A stretch of 64,000 nt of DNA, taken from the NCBI RefSeq assembly GCF_017591425.1, contig NW_024466218.1:14708001-14772000 (forward strand). Direction: 5' to 3'. Shown one piece after another: positions 1-10,645 of the stretch. The notes under the pieces are model-generated. The model was not told where the DNA came from, made no database searches, and was given only the letters and a program-made list of their open reading frames with translations. Origin of the DNA: Ochotona curzoniae (lineage: Eukaryota; Chordata; Mammalia; Lagomorpha; Ochotonidae). How positions within the stretch are numbered: position 1 is the first letter of the stretch; the number at the start of each line of letters is the position of its first letter. The position numbers and the translations under genes were made by a program.

Positions 1-477
1 ATAACATTTCTTGTCTATGATTCTATTAAATATCATACTTGCTTTTTTTCTATTAAGCAGATCCACTGGTTCTGCATAAGCAAGACAGCCAACTGCTTGA
101 TGTTAACGTGGTGGAGAATACAACTATTCAGTCCAAATGAATACAATGTAACACAGAAGTCAGAAGAGACTACGTAGCAGGACAACACACGATTAATTCC
201 TGTTTCTCTTCATCCTGCAATCTGTACACCTTGACCTCTGAAAGGAATCTGAAGCTGGAAAGAGAACAGGAGGGAGAAAAAAATTCTTCTGGGGTTGTTC
301 TATTTTGTGTATAGAAGAAAATAATTTTTCCTCATCCACCAAAGGTGTTGCGGTTGACATTTCCATAACAAGTATCAAAATAACAAGAGAAAAGAATAGC
401 ATAATTGACTGCTGAACTTTTACAAAATATGGAAGCCTTCAAAAGGGACTTACACAAGGACTCAGGGAAACCTCTTT
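1..477. other. No gene seen (left edge)
   Basis: AT-rich DNA without a recognisable gene or repeat. A 69-codon minus-strand frame (193-402) opens with a hydrophobic stretch but resembles no known family and has no promoter or splice context, so I treat it as chance. Confidence 0.5.
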
Positions 478-715
478 AAAACATTCTTTCTTTCCTTCTT
501 TACTTGAAAAATAATGTTACAGAGAGACATGGAGAAGGAGAGCTCTTCATTTCACTAGTTCACTCCCCAAACGGCCGTAACACCCAACGCCTCTGTTGGG
601 TTTCTTGTGGGTGCAAGGGTCCCAAGCACCCAGGTTATGTTCCACGCCTTTAGCAGCGAGCTGGATCCACTTCAGCAGAAGTACAGCAACTGGTACTCAA
701 ACCAGCACGCAGAGA
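478..715 (-). mobile_element. Old CSINE fragment, antisense
   Basis: Reading the minus strand, the block has the order of a lagomorph C SINE. On the plus strand one sees the purine-rich complement of the CT-rich 3' region (about 520-560), then the 'cactccccaaacggccgtaac' segment near 560, then the complement of the central 'gggtgcaagggtcccaagca' segment near 610-630, and finally remnants of the tRNA-like half. It is heavily diverged with small gaps. Boundaries are approximate. Confidence 0.6.
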
Positions 716-1530
716 CAATGTCAGCAAAATTGTCTTTTTTTATCTCTAAGTGGGATGAAAAGTGGTCATGGGAATGTATTATCGGCAAAAGTGGGCATGA
801 TTCAATGATGAAAAACTTGGAAGAAATGGTTGAGTGATTAAGCAAGGTCTGCATGTTGAATTATTTCTACGCTTCTAGATGTGACTTTTCTCTGCGCTGC
901 ATATAAGGCAACGTCCTTCTGGAAAGAGGGCCCTGTGGTCTGTTTTCAGCTGAGGTGGGTTATGGGATTCCTTGATAATGATGCTTCACACAGAAAGGCA
1001 GGGGACAGACACGATGACCGACCGGCTTAAATAATTGACCCAGTTGTCAGAGTTCATGATTTGAGTTTAAGTTCTCAACCCTGGAATTTTCTTTTCTTAT
1101 TCTTTTTTAAGAGTTTAAGTTTCACTCAAAATATTTTTTTCAATATGGGTAAAAATGCTTTTCCAAGTCAAATCAATATTTAGCTTCACACCTTTATGAC
1201 ACTGAAGTGACTCCAAGAACCTGCACTTCAGAACTTTACTTATGTTAGTTCCAGGGAGTCACTGTGACAAAAAAGACGGGTTCTTTGACAGAAACTGTGT
1301 GCCTAACAATGTGATTCCCTAGGTTTTTTATGGATTATGTCATCACAGTTCAAATAATTAGACTATTCTAAAACAAATCTTTCCTCTAAATTTGGCTGAC
1401 CAGTGCAAAATGTAGACCAAGGTCTACATTTGTTTTGGGTAAGTTGTTGGATATTTTCTATTGAAGCAAAAAAAAAAAAACCAAAATTCATTGAATTGCT
1501 TTTTTTTTCTTTTTTTAAGATTTACTTACT
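716..1530. other. No gene seen; short perfect hairpin inside
   Basis: Mostly unique AT-rich sequence. It contains a near-perfect palindrome at 1408-1431 (11 bp arms, 2 nt loop), an A-run at 1469-1481 and a T-run at 1500-1517. Overlapping short frames at 596-854 have no recognisable domain. Confidence 0.5.
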
Positions 1531-1843
1531 ATAGGCCTGGCATGGTGGCCCAGTGGCTAAAGTCCTAGCCTTTCATGCATCAGGATCCCATATGAGCGCC
1601 AGTGCTAATCCTGGAGGCCTGACTTCTCATCCAGCTCCCTGCTTGTGGCCTAGGAAAGCAGTTGAAGACCCTACACCCTGCACCCTCATGGAAGACCCAA
1701 AAGAGGCTCCAGACTCCTGGCTTCAAATCAGCGCAGCAGCTGCTGTTTTGGTTATTTGGGTAGTGACCAGACAGAAGATCTTCTCTGTCTCTCCTCCTCT
1801 CTGTATATCTGGCTTTCCAATAAAAATGGATAAATCTTTCAAA
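1531..1843 (+). mobile_element. CSINE, full length, plus strand
   Basis: Begins with 'ggcctggcatggtggcccag', a diverged tRNA-like box A region, continues through 'ggatcccatatgagcgcc' (box B region), the 'ccagctccctgcttgtggcc' hallmark, a CT-rich segment near 1780-1800 and the 3' end 'ctttccaataaaaatgg'. The order and length match the family. It is diverged from the young copies in this window, so it is not a recent insertion. It abuts an antisense copy tail to tail. Confidence 0.9.
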
Positions 1844-1844
1844 A

Positions 1845-2195
1845 AATATTTACTTATTTATTTACTTATTAATATATTTATTAGAAAGGCAGGTCTAAAA
1901 AAAGAAGGAGAGAAGGAGAGAAAGATCCGTCTGCTGGTTCACTCCACAAGTGGCCACAAGGGCTGGAGCTGAGCCGATCTAATCTAGGAGCAAGAAGCTT
2001 CTTCTAGTATTCAGCACAGGCGCAGGGTCCCAAGGCTACAGGCAATCCTTTACCGCTTTCCCTAGCCTCAAGCAGAGAGGTGGATGGGAAGTGGAGCAGC
2101 TGGAATATGAATTGGCACCCATATTGGATCCTAGCAAGTGCAAGGCGAGAACTTCAGTTACTAGGCTATAGCACTAAACCATTGAATTAGGTGTG
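1845..2195 (-). mobile_element. CSINE, full length, minus strand
   Basis: Antisense copy. It begins with the complement of the A-rich tail (ttta repeats, 1848-1880), then purine-rich sequence, 'ggttcactccacaagtggcc' near 1937, 'ggcgcagggtcccaaggc' near 2020 and the tRNA-like 5' end near 2180. With the preceding plus-strand copy it forms an inverted repeat of about 300 bp arms with almost no spacer. Confidence 0.88.
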
Positions 2196-2444
2196 GGGTC
2201 AGAATTTTTCGAACTTAAGAAATAGTAGAATTTTAAAATAGATGCAAACGTTACTTCCTCTCTTTCAGAGTGGTTTCGATGTTGTTTGGAATACTTGCAA
2301 ACCATACTGGAACATATGGATTCAGGACCCTGCTGGGCCCCTGAGTCAGCTCCTTACTCATGGATGCACTGTGAAGCTGTCAGTGACCAAGCTGGTGAGT
2401 CCTTGTACCCAAGGGAGAGGCTCAGGTTGAATGTTTAGTTTCAG

Positions 2445-2575
2445 GCTTTGTCCTAGCACAGCTCCAACCTCATCTGTAGTGGAAATTTGAAGAGTGAACA
2501 AGCCATCTGCCTCTCTTAACCTTTGAAATAAAGAAAAGAAAATCAAATTAACAAACAAAAAGAGAGAAAAACAAA
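2445..2575 (+). mobile_element. CSINE 3' fragment, plus strand
   Basis: The segment 'agagtgaacaagccatctgc' followed by 'ctctcttaacctttgaaata' matches the 3' third of the SINE (the 'agtgaaccagcagatggaag' region, the CT-rich part and the pre-tail). The 5' two thirds are missing or too diverged to see. Confidence 0.45.
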
Positions 2576-2865
2576 ACAAGACAAAAATGATGTGAGAGAA
2601 GGAGCCCTTCCTAAAATTATATGAGAGGTTTGAGTAGAACATGCAACCCTTCCCAGGCTAAAAGGTTGTTGGTTAGCTGTTATTGACTCTTCCTCTCTTA
2701 TAGAAATATCCTATGTAGGACTCATTCACCTTTTCTTTAAACTCCCAGGTTGTATCACACCCACATAATGCATAATACTACTTCCTTAGTTAGGACTTGT
2801 TTTTACTTTCCATCAACTCATTTCCAGTAATTTCCTTAAGGGAGCTATCCATTGGCATGAAAATA

Positions 2866-3178
2866 TTTTTTAAAGATTTATTTATTTGTATTGGAAATTG
2901 AAATATACAGAGATGAAGAGACACAGAGAAGAAGATCTACCATCCGTTGATTCACTCCCCAAGTAGTCGCAATGGCCAGAACTGCACTGTTCTTAACCCA
3001 GGAGCCAATTTCAGGTTGCCCATGAAGGTGCAGGGTCCCAAGGCTTTGGGCCATCCTTGACAATAATCAGGGAGCTGGATGGTAAGCAAGGACTCCAGGA
3101 CAGAACCAGCGCCAATGTTGGATCCTGACAGCGGCAAGGGAAAGAGTTTAGCAATTAGGCTACTGTGCACTGGGCCCA
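2866..3178 (-). mobile_element. CSINE, full length, minus strand
   Basis: Complement of the tail (aaagatttatttattt) at 2871-2887, then 'gattcactccccaagtagtc' near 2950, 'ggtgcagggtcccaaggctt' near 3029, and an end at 'gcactgggccca', the complement of the SINE 5' end. All landmarks are in order; divergence is moderate. Confidence 0.9.
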
Positions 3179-3179
3179 T

Positions 3180-3770
3180 ATTAAAATATCTATTTTTTTA
3201 ATTTGTTGCAAACTAAATAATTAATTTATTTTGGTGAGAAATAATTTTAATATTTATGCATAGTTTTGCATAAATATATTTCCAATAATTTTTGAAGGCT
3301 CTTTGTATGGATTACTCTTTATATTTAAATAGACTTGCATTTTAATTCAATTTCAGTGAACTTTTTGTATTATTTTCAAGTATTTTATGAGCAAAGTAGC
3401 CAATCAACAACCAAGTGGACATTGATTAATCATAGGTGATGCTACTTGTCATGACTTCACAATTATGCTGGCAGACAATACCCTTCTTACTATCCTAAGC
3501 ATTCCAGGTAAATTTAAACTCATTACTCAGAGAATGTTTGATTCTATTACTTGCATAACACTAATCAATTGTAATGAGCTACAGGGCCCCGGATCATGGA
3601 GTTTAATCCCTGGAAATGGGTAACCATGGAATGACATTTTGGGAATGTCTTGTTCTTTTTGGTCCTTGGAACAATGGAAGGAGGTGACAGTTGTAATTGC
3701 TCTTTCCTCTTTTGCTTCATCTTTCCAGGAATTGTTTCATCAGCATATTAAAAACAATGCCTTGAATGTA
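3180..3770. other. No gene seen
   Basis: AT-rich sequence with no recognisable repeat, long frame or RNA gene. Confidence 0.5.
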
Positions 3771-3774
3771 GATG

Positions 3775-3855
3775 GCTCTTTCTTGCTGAGCTAGTCCAAG
3801 TGCTTTACATACATTATCTCCCATTTGTCCCCCTCTAATCTGCAGAGTTTGATGG
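3775..3855 (+). mobile_element. MIR-like SINE fragment
   Basis: The string 'aagtgctttacatacattat' followed by 'ctcccatttgtcc' corresponds to the 3' region of the ancient mammalian-wide SINE MIR. Only about 80 bp can be followed. It is based on this short diagnostic region alone. Confidence 0.5.
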
Positions 3856-4899
3856 GTGTCAAAGGAATGTCCTTTCTATTTATTTATTTATTTTCTTAAC
3901 TTCATTGGGAACCAAGGTTAGTAGATTGGTACTAGATGACATCCAATTTCAAAAGTTCCTTAAAATTCAGGAAGAAAAAAACTTCCTGATCTGATTTGCA
4001 TAACCAGTGTTCAGTTGCCGCTCTCCTTTTACTTCTGATTATGAAAATGCTATAGTCACTGCTTTTGTTGCCTTGGAGTGAGCCAGGTAACTTTCCTGGC
4101 TTGTGAAAAGTCAGGAAAAGTGGGACTCAGATAAGACTCCTAGGTGTTTTGCTTTGCTTTGCTGAATGCCTTGAACTGAAGGAAGCTGGAAGGTCCTAAG
4201 AAGCAATCTTTCAGACCTCCTCCTCTCCTGCTTTTTGCCAAGGCCTTGCTTAACTCCAGCTGTAGGAGGTCGAACCTCCCTGCCAAAGTCAGTCCAATAA
4301 ACTTGAAATCTTACTCTAATCTTAAGCTGCTTTTCTCTACACAGAATGATAAGAAATTCTCTAAATTACTTTGACAAATAGTAGATCCTAAGTCCTTTAT
4401 TCCAGAAAGGGTTTGGTCCTGCATGCAGGTAAAAGGAATAAAACCCAGTAAGAGTGAGAACAGAGATGCTTTTCTGGGTTTCTTATCAGTCTGTTATTAG
4501 CTCATTACGTTTGGACTCATCACATTTCTACCCTTTCTTCATTGAAAGAGAAATAGCAGACAATTTTCTGTTTGATGACTCAGAAAATCATCTTCTATTC
4601 CATACTTCCTTGCTTCTCTTCTCTATCACTGAGTACGAGAAAATCTCCCCAGGTTGGAAAAGCACAGGCAGAGATGTACACACAGGTAATGGTACTTGAT
4701 TGATAGAGAATCATGGTCAGAGATTTGAGCGTTACTTGCAATACATGTCAGAATAAGCTTAGCCAATTCCTAGTGATATATTTTGTTTGGGTAATAGTTA
4801 AACTGAATAAAATACTGAACCACAATAAAATATCTTTGGAATCATAGGATTCATGAATGAACAAAAACCAAGTTCCCATCCAGCCTATAGCTCATTTGC
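3856..4899. other. No gene seen
   Basis: Unique-looking sequence of average AT content. The 81-codon frame at 4454-4699 has no recognisable domain. No splice-flanked exon was identifiable by eye. Confidence 0.45.
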
Positions 4900-5437
4900 T
4901 GTAGCATGCAATAGTAATGAAGAACCTGGACCTTTTCTGCTTCTGTGATTCTGCCTTAATTGCTTACCGGGCAGCTGTGTGAACTCCAGGCCTGACAGTC
5001 TACGTGACACCCAGCAGAACACCTGGCAGGTCACATAGGCAGACCACTCCTCAGGAAAGACGCCCCTGGTGTTAGATAAGATTCACCGCCCTATAGCCCA
5101 TCTTTGGAGTTGCTTGCTTCAAACCCACCAATAGAAGCCTGCCAACTTGCTCTTTTTGAAAGTTACCATTTAAAACTGACCAATCATGACTGTATAATTA
5201 TATGGAATTGGACTGAAATGGATAAGAACCCTGTGCTGTTCAACGTCGGCCCTTTTTCTTTCCTTCTCTTTTCCCTGCTCTGTTGATCCTGCTACAGCCT
5301 TGGCCGCAGCTACCCTCCCCCGCCCAGCCCTGCTGGTCTAGGGGGTGGGGGATGGCTGGGAGACCCAGGCTAACCTGAATAAACCACCTTTATGCGTTAG
5401 CACCAACTTCAGACTCGATGATTTTCGGGGGATATCA
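4900..5437 (+). mobile_element. Endogenous retrovirus LTR, ERV1/gamma-like
   Basis: The block shows the order of a retroviral LTR: a possible 5' 'tg' at 4900, a CCAAT box at 5180-5184 inside an AT-rich promoter-like stretch, a GC-rich CT tract, an AATAAA polyadenylation signal at 5378-5383, a GT-rich stretch, and a terminal 'ca' at 5436-5437. Six bases later 'tggcgcaaca' (5443-5452) sits where a tRNA primer-binding site would be. No gag, pol or env sequence follows, so this is an LTR with a scrap of leader. The 5' boundary is inferred from the terminal dinucleotide only. Confidence 0.6.
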
Positions 5438-5452
5438 AAATCTGGCGCAACA

Positions 5453-6451
5453 GTAGAAGTCGGTGAATTCAATATATACTGTCACAGCCATATTTTCAAT
5501 CACTTTCTGAATCCAAAAAAATAAAACATACTTATCTTTCCCAATGTAAAAGTAATAATCAAATAAATAACACTACAAAGACAAAAACAAAAATATTGTA
5601 TTTGCCCGCAGCCAGCCATGGCCACTATGACCACTGTAGAAGTGGATAATAACTTTCCATAGAATGAACAGAAATGCAGCTTCTTAGTATTTTGTTTTTT
5701 GCTCTCAATGCATTTCATAGATTTGAGTTTATCTTGGTATTTGCCCAATATTTTATTGAATTTTATTATTTTCAATCTTTACATTTTAGCATAATAATTT
5801 CTGGAATTTGAAAAGTTTTAATTCTTTTTCATTTTATTTTAAGATGTTTGTATCTTGTGATTGTAATCCTGTAGAGTCATACAATCATATTTTTCTGAGA
5901 GTATCTATTTCTAATTATCATCGTAAGTGATTAAAACCTTTTATATTGATTTTTTTGGCAAACTCCCAACAAAAAAATTATTCCAACTGTCTTTTCTGGA
6001 ATCCAAAATATAGACATTTTTAATATGAGAGGATCTTTCAGATCATTTATTTTAATTGCTTGTGAATTCCAAAAGAATATCTAAGCTAAAGTAAGAGAAA
6101 TTTAAAATTCAATGTGATAAAATGTTAATTTTTAAATTAAATTTTGAATTCACCTAATTTAAAGTTGTACATTTCAAATGCCTGCCAACTTAATTTTATA
6201 CTAATATTAATTCTGCTGTAATTCACAATTAAAATATGATTTAATGTGGAGTTAATCACATCGGTTGTAAAATTTAGGCTAATAGAATATTTTCATGATT
6301 GTACAATAAAATTTTTTAAAAATATTTAACCTTTTAAAATTTGGAAAGCTTCTCAAAATTTCTAAAATCAATTAATTAGATAACTGGAGTGTGTAAATAT
6401 TATCTAAACACGCTGATCAGCTTAATATAGTTTCATTGCTTTTTGCTTTTT
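5453..6451. other. No gene seen; very AT-rich
   Basis: About 1 kb of AT-rich DNA with many short A and T runs. The 91-codon antisense frame at 5500-5775 has no recognisable domain and is likely chance. Confidence 0.5.
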
Positions 6452-6757
6452 CTGATTTTTTTTTAAACTGGAAAGTCAGATTTACAGAAAGAGAGACAGA
6501 GACAACGAAGATCTTCCATCTGATTGTGCACTCCCTAAGTGGCCATGATGGCTGGAGCTGAGCCACTCCAAAGGCAGGAGTCAGGCGCTTCTTCTGGGTC
6601 TCCCACCAGCGTGAGCGTCCCAAGGCTTTGGGGCCATCCTCTTGCTGCTTTCCCAGGGTATAGTCGGGGATTTGAAAGAGGAGTGAAGCAGCCAGGTTGT
6701 AAAGACCCACAAGGGCAAGAAAAGGACTTTAGCCACTAGGTTACTGTTTGGGATCTT
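6452..6757 (-). mobile_element. CSINE, full length, minus strand
   Basis: Antisense landmarks are in order: 'aactggaaagtcagatttac' near 6466, 'gcactccctaagtggccatg' near 6528, 'agcgtcccaaggctttgggg' near 6614, and a degraded tRNA-like 5' part near 6720-6750. A possible imperfect target duplication, 'gtttcatt' then 'ctttt' with one mismatch, lies at 6430-6443 and 6758-6771. Open frames on both strands here are SINE translations. Confidence 0.85.
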
Positions 6758-6771
6758 GTTTCATTTCTTTT

Positions 6772-8814
6772 AATGACTGGGTTTTTTGTTTGTTTGTTTG
6801 TTGACAATATTATTGCTTTCTACATTTTCTTACACATCATAGGCTCCAATGTATTCATTTCAGGATAGCCTATTTCCTTGAATCCAGCGAAAATGGATTT
6901 TAGTATGACAGCCACACTTACCAGGAATACTTTGTTAATATGGAAAAGATATAAAATGTCTACACAAAATACTTGAACAAATTCTGTAGTAAGCTACTCT
7001 TGAATGCCCCTTTAAAAATTTTATCTTAAATAGTAACAGAAAAATTAATAATTCTACATATGATCTATATCACACATAATACAGAGGCATATCCATTGGG
7101 ATCTTAAAATATGTCACCTTATGAATTTTTACTTCAGTTGTATGTTCATAAGGAACTGTGTGTTCGTAATGCTGAAGCTATAGAGCCCACAAACATGACA
7201 TGCATACATTATTTTTGAACTTTTTTTGTACATTGGTTTGAAAACGATTTTACCTATGTTCTTCCTATTAAAGACTTGTTAAACACTTGACACAGAAGAT
7301 GTGTATATTTGTTATCAATCTCTTCCAGACTCATAAATAAATAATGAAATGTACATAAAATAGACCAGCAATTTCTAATGACTGGGACTAATAAAAGGGT
7401 AATTTTGGTTTATAATTTGAAAAGTGTAAAATAGTGTAACAAATCATGTTTGTACATGCTTTAAAATACATTACTTTTGCAAAAATTATGAAAATTACAT
7501 GTATATACATTGATACATATAATCTGTACAAAAATAGTGAAATTGATTATGCATGAATTTTGTTCCTACTATGAAGCTTACTATAAGATTAACTATGTGT
7601 TTCAATAGCTATTTAGAAAAAAAAAGTGCAATTTATTTTTGTTCCTAAATAACAAAATGCAATGATTTTCCCCAAAGAAATAGGGAATAGCCTGAAAAAA
7701 TATATCATTAGGATCTAACCTGTGCAAATATTTTCCTGTCAACAAATTCTTCTATTAACACGTACATTTATAGTCATAAAACAACCTTTAAGCCACATTT
7801 TACTTAGCCCTACAGCAGAGAAAATCGAATGCAGATGTGGAATGGGAGCCAAACAGATGCTGAAAAACCATGTCAATATCCTAAAGGAATCCATTTCCTA
7901 TCAGAAAAAAAGCTTAATTTCTACTATAAAGAATTTGATTATGTATTGTTATACAAAATGTGATTAATGTTTTGTGGTGATTAATCAACTGCAAAATATA
8001 TAATTATGCCATCTGCATTTTTCCAGCTTCTTGTCACTTAACAAATTCTTCAGGAGAATTGGGAGGTGGGGTGTTAAGACTTTGTGGCATTTGGAGTGCT
8101 TTAAAGCCACAGGGGGCAAGTCTGGGGAACAGAGCAACTTAAAGGCCTGGTGCTTATTCTAATGGAAAAGTGCTAAAGATCATAAACAAAGAGGCACCAA
8201 AACCCAGTGGCTCCCTGCAGCATGAAAGACTGATAAGAAAGACCCTCAGCATTCCAGACACAGCACGAATTAGCTCCCTAGATAAATTGCTATTTGCTCT
8301 TTACTTCAAAAACAGGTTACAAACTTCATCCCGTCTAGTGGAAGTAACAGCCACTGTTACTTGTGCAAGGGAAGATATATCATTTATTTCAGAATACAGA
8401 TAAAATGAGCAATTTGCATTTCTATTCCATTACAGTCCAAGATGTAAGAATGTGATTAAGGTTATGCCACGACTCATCTTTCTGTCTTTCTAAAAAATGA
8501 AAGCTGTAATAGTTGTGTTTACACATGTGTCCCAGTTGGAAAAAAAAGTTTCAATATACTCGAAAGTTGCTTATTAAGTTGAATTCTACAGAATACCCAG
8601 GGTTTTAATATATTATTTTGACCTAGATAATACTAGATAATGTTTCATTGATTTTTTTTTTCCATTTTACTATTGCTTTGGGGGGAGCATTATGTAGAAA
8701 CAGCTTAAAATGAGTTCTGCTTCAAATTCCCATGGTTTTTTTTAATAAGGATAGCACTCTATTTGTGTGCTGAATAATAGCACTGGGAATTGGAGTGATT
8801 TTCTTCAAGCCTTT
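6772..8814. other. No gene seen; AT-rich, (GTTT)n near 6785
   Basis: Two kilobases of AT-rich unique-looking sequence. A short GTTT tract lies at 6785-6802. Short frames at 7722-7967 and 8170-8403 have no recognisable domain. Confidence 0.5.
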
Positions 8815-8965
8815 GTCCTTAACCTGGTTATACGTTGGGATTGTATTGGAATCCATTTTTAAACACATGTCTTGGACATACCTACAGCAATTTAACTGTA
8901 AATGCCCTGGGGTGGGGACCCAGATATTCTCATTCTCAGATACCTCCTGATAATTTTCACTTAAT
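8815..8965 (+). mobile_element. MER5-like hAT fragment (1)
   Basis: The sequence has the layout of a MER5-type non-autonomous hAT-Charlie element: 'ccttaacctggttatacgtt', then 'attggaatcc', a T/A-rich middle, and 'ccctggggtggggacccaga' near 8904. The family is ancient and mammalian-wide. Recognition is by eye from the conserved ends and the central GC-rich box. Confidence 0.55.
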
Positions 8966-9004
8966 TTTCATCTAGGATTAATCATCAATAGGCCAATATT
9001 TCTT

Positions 9005-9100
9005 CAAATGTGACCTCCACATCACCATCATTGACATTACCTGGAAGCTTTTTAAAAACAGAAATTACCAATACCACGTTTGAATCCCGGGGAATATGAA
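9005..9100 (+). mobile_element. MER5/MER20-like hAT fragment (2)
   Basis: The segment 'tgtgacctccacatcaccat' followed by 'cattacctggaagctttttaa' and 'acagaaatt' matches the first half of a MER5/MER20-type hAT element. It ends near 'gaatcccggggaa'. It lies 40 bp after a related fragment and could be a second insertion or a rearranged piece of the same one. Confidence 0.5.
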
Positions 9101-9108
9101 GTCTCTGC

Positions 9109-9543
9109 GTGGAACAAGGAAACTTGAATATGACTTCAAATATACACGGATTATTCCTCGAGCCTCAGCTGGCATTGGCACCAAAATTTGGGATTCAGAA
9201 GCTTCGGAATAATGCAGCATTTTTTTGCATGCCCCCATTTTCACTACCTTCTACCTTCAGTGTGATTCTCCTGCAGCAGATTGGAGACCTCATTTTAGGA
9301 ACTATTGGACTCAAGCTTCCTAGCAAATCAAAATTGAGAATGAAAATCCAGTGTGTGTTAATTGTGTTCAAAACCTATGGCTTTGGTTTCCTTCCAAAAC
9401 CACTCCGCTGCCTTTATGTCACTTTTAGAACTAAAGGGTTGTGTGGACTGGGGTGCACCTGTCTTGCTTTTCACCCTGTGCTCAGAGGAGAGCTCTACAG
9501 TTTAACCCTAAATGAGGAGTTGCGGACTGTTAGGGAAAATTAA
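9109..9543 (+). other. 144-codon open frame, not recognised
   Basis: This is one of the longer frames not explained by a SINE. The translation is hydrophobic in the middle (roughly residues 37-66) and basic near residues 70-95. I recognise no domain, signal peptide or family. It starts just after an ancient transposon fragment, has no visible promoter, and its length is within what chance gives in 64 kb. I do not call it a gene. Confidence 0.15.
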
Positions 9544-9544
9544 A

Positions 9545-10438
9545 TATGTGTTGCTTGCGAACAGCCATCAACAGTGTATCTTAAGATTTGACTTACCCTA
9601 TTGGATAGTTGTTTTACATCATTGGCAAACCTTTAAAAACAATATTGACTAACAGTGTTTTGTGAAAAAGGCTCCATCATGTTTGGCAACATACAACCAA
9701 CATACATGTTTGGCAGAAGTGTGTTGTTTGTGGGTTTTTTGTTCTGAAAAGCTGTCATGTATTTAAGAAATATCAGTGGTGCCACTGTTGTAGATTTTTT
9801 TCCATTCATATGGCTTTAAGATCTATAAATATTTAATCCTTAAAGCCATAAAATGTCAAAATATCAGTAACCACAACAAAGCAGTTACACTGATAAAGGA
9901 AAAGCATCTCTTTCCTTCCTGCACATTTTCTGATGAAGGTAACAATACAGAAATACAGAAGAATCTCTTCTGTAGCATAGTTCAGTCTGGAAAACTTTTT
10001 AAAACTTACGATTATGAGTATGATGCAGTGAAAAGATAGGAATGATAAGTCATCATTTGGGTTCTCCAGATTCTTTATTACCTAGCCTGAAATGTAATCT
10101 CAGGGCCTCACGTTTTCCTCATTCTTTCCTTAGTCTGTTGACACTGAACTTGGACGTTTCCACTGTCATCCTATACTTCTCTTTCTTCCGTCCTTCTCCA
10201 CTGCTTCTGGAAGGATAACTGACCTTCGGGTTTTTGTTTGTTTTGTTGTTTGTTTGTTTGCTGTTGTGTTTTCCTTTACTTTCAACAGAGAGAAAGAAAA
10301 AATGATTTGAGAAATTAAAGATTTAGGATGTGGAAATCGGCTACTAGTAGGAATGGTTTACAAGGATCAGTTTTAAACTCACCCTATTCAATGGACTGTG
10401 GTTTTTTGTTCTTCTATATTGTTTATAGAGTTTTAAAT
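9545..10438. other. No gene seen; hairpin and (TTTG)n inside
   Basis: Unique-looking sequence. It holds a perfect 12-bp inverted repeat (9809-9820 with 9839-9850) and a TTTG-rich tract at 10234-10262. Confidence 0.5.
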
Positions 10439-10645
10439 TGTTGCAGGGTGCGAGCCAGATCATGCCAGCTAAGATTTATCGAGGAGTCTTTATTAACCAA
10501 GTTTGGTGATAATAGAGCACACTAAAAATAGCAAATCACAGGTCCATGTGGCAATCCAACCAATCAGAACCCCAAGAATAACAAATGGTCATTACCCTGA
10601 AGTCCAACTGTTAAGCTGAAAATCTATGTCCCAACTTTCCCAACA
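10439..10645 (-). mobile_element. Short LTR-like element, minus strand
   Basis: Read on the minus strand the element starts with 'tgttgggaaagttgggacat' and ends with 'caccctgcaaca', giving 5-bp inverted ends TGTTG/CAACA as in retroviral LTRs. It carries a CCAAT-type box ('tgattggttgg') and an AATAAA polyadenylation signal (complement at 10489-10494) about 50 bp before the 3' end. No clear target duplication flanks it. Class is uncertain, perhaps ERVK-like. Confidence 0.5.

Noticed and set aside
1531..1600. Possible tRNA gene from box A/B-like sequence
   Set aside because: This is the tRNA-derived head of a CSINE; the cloverleaf is degraded and the SINE body follows.
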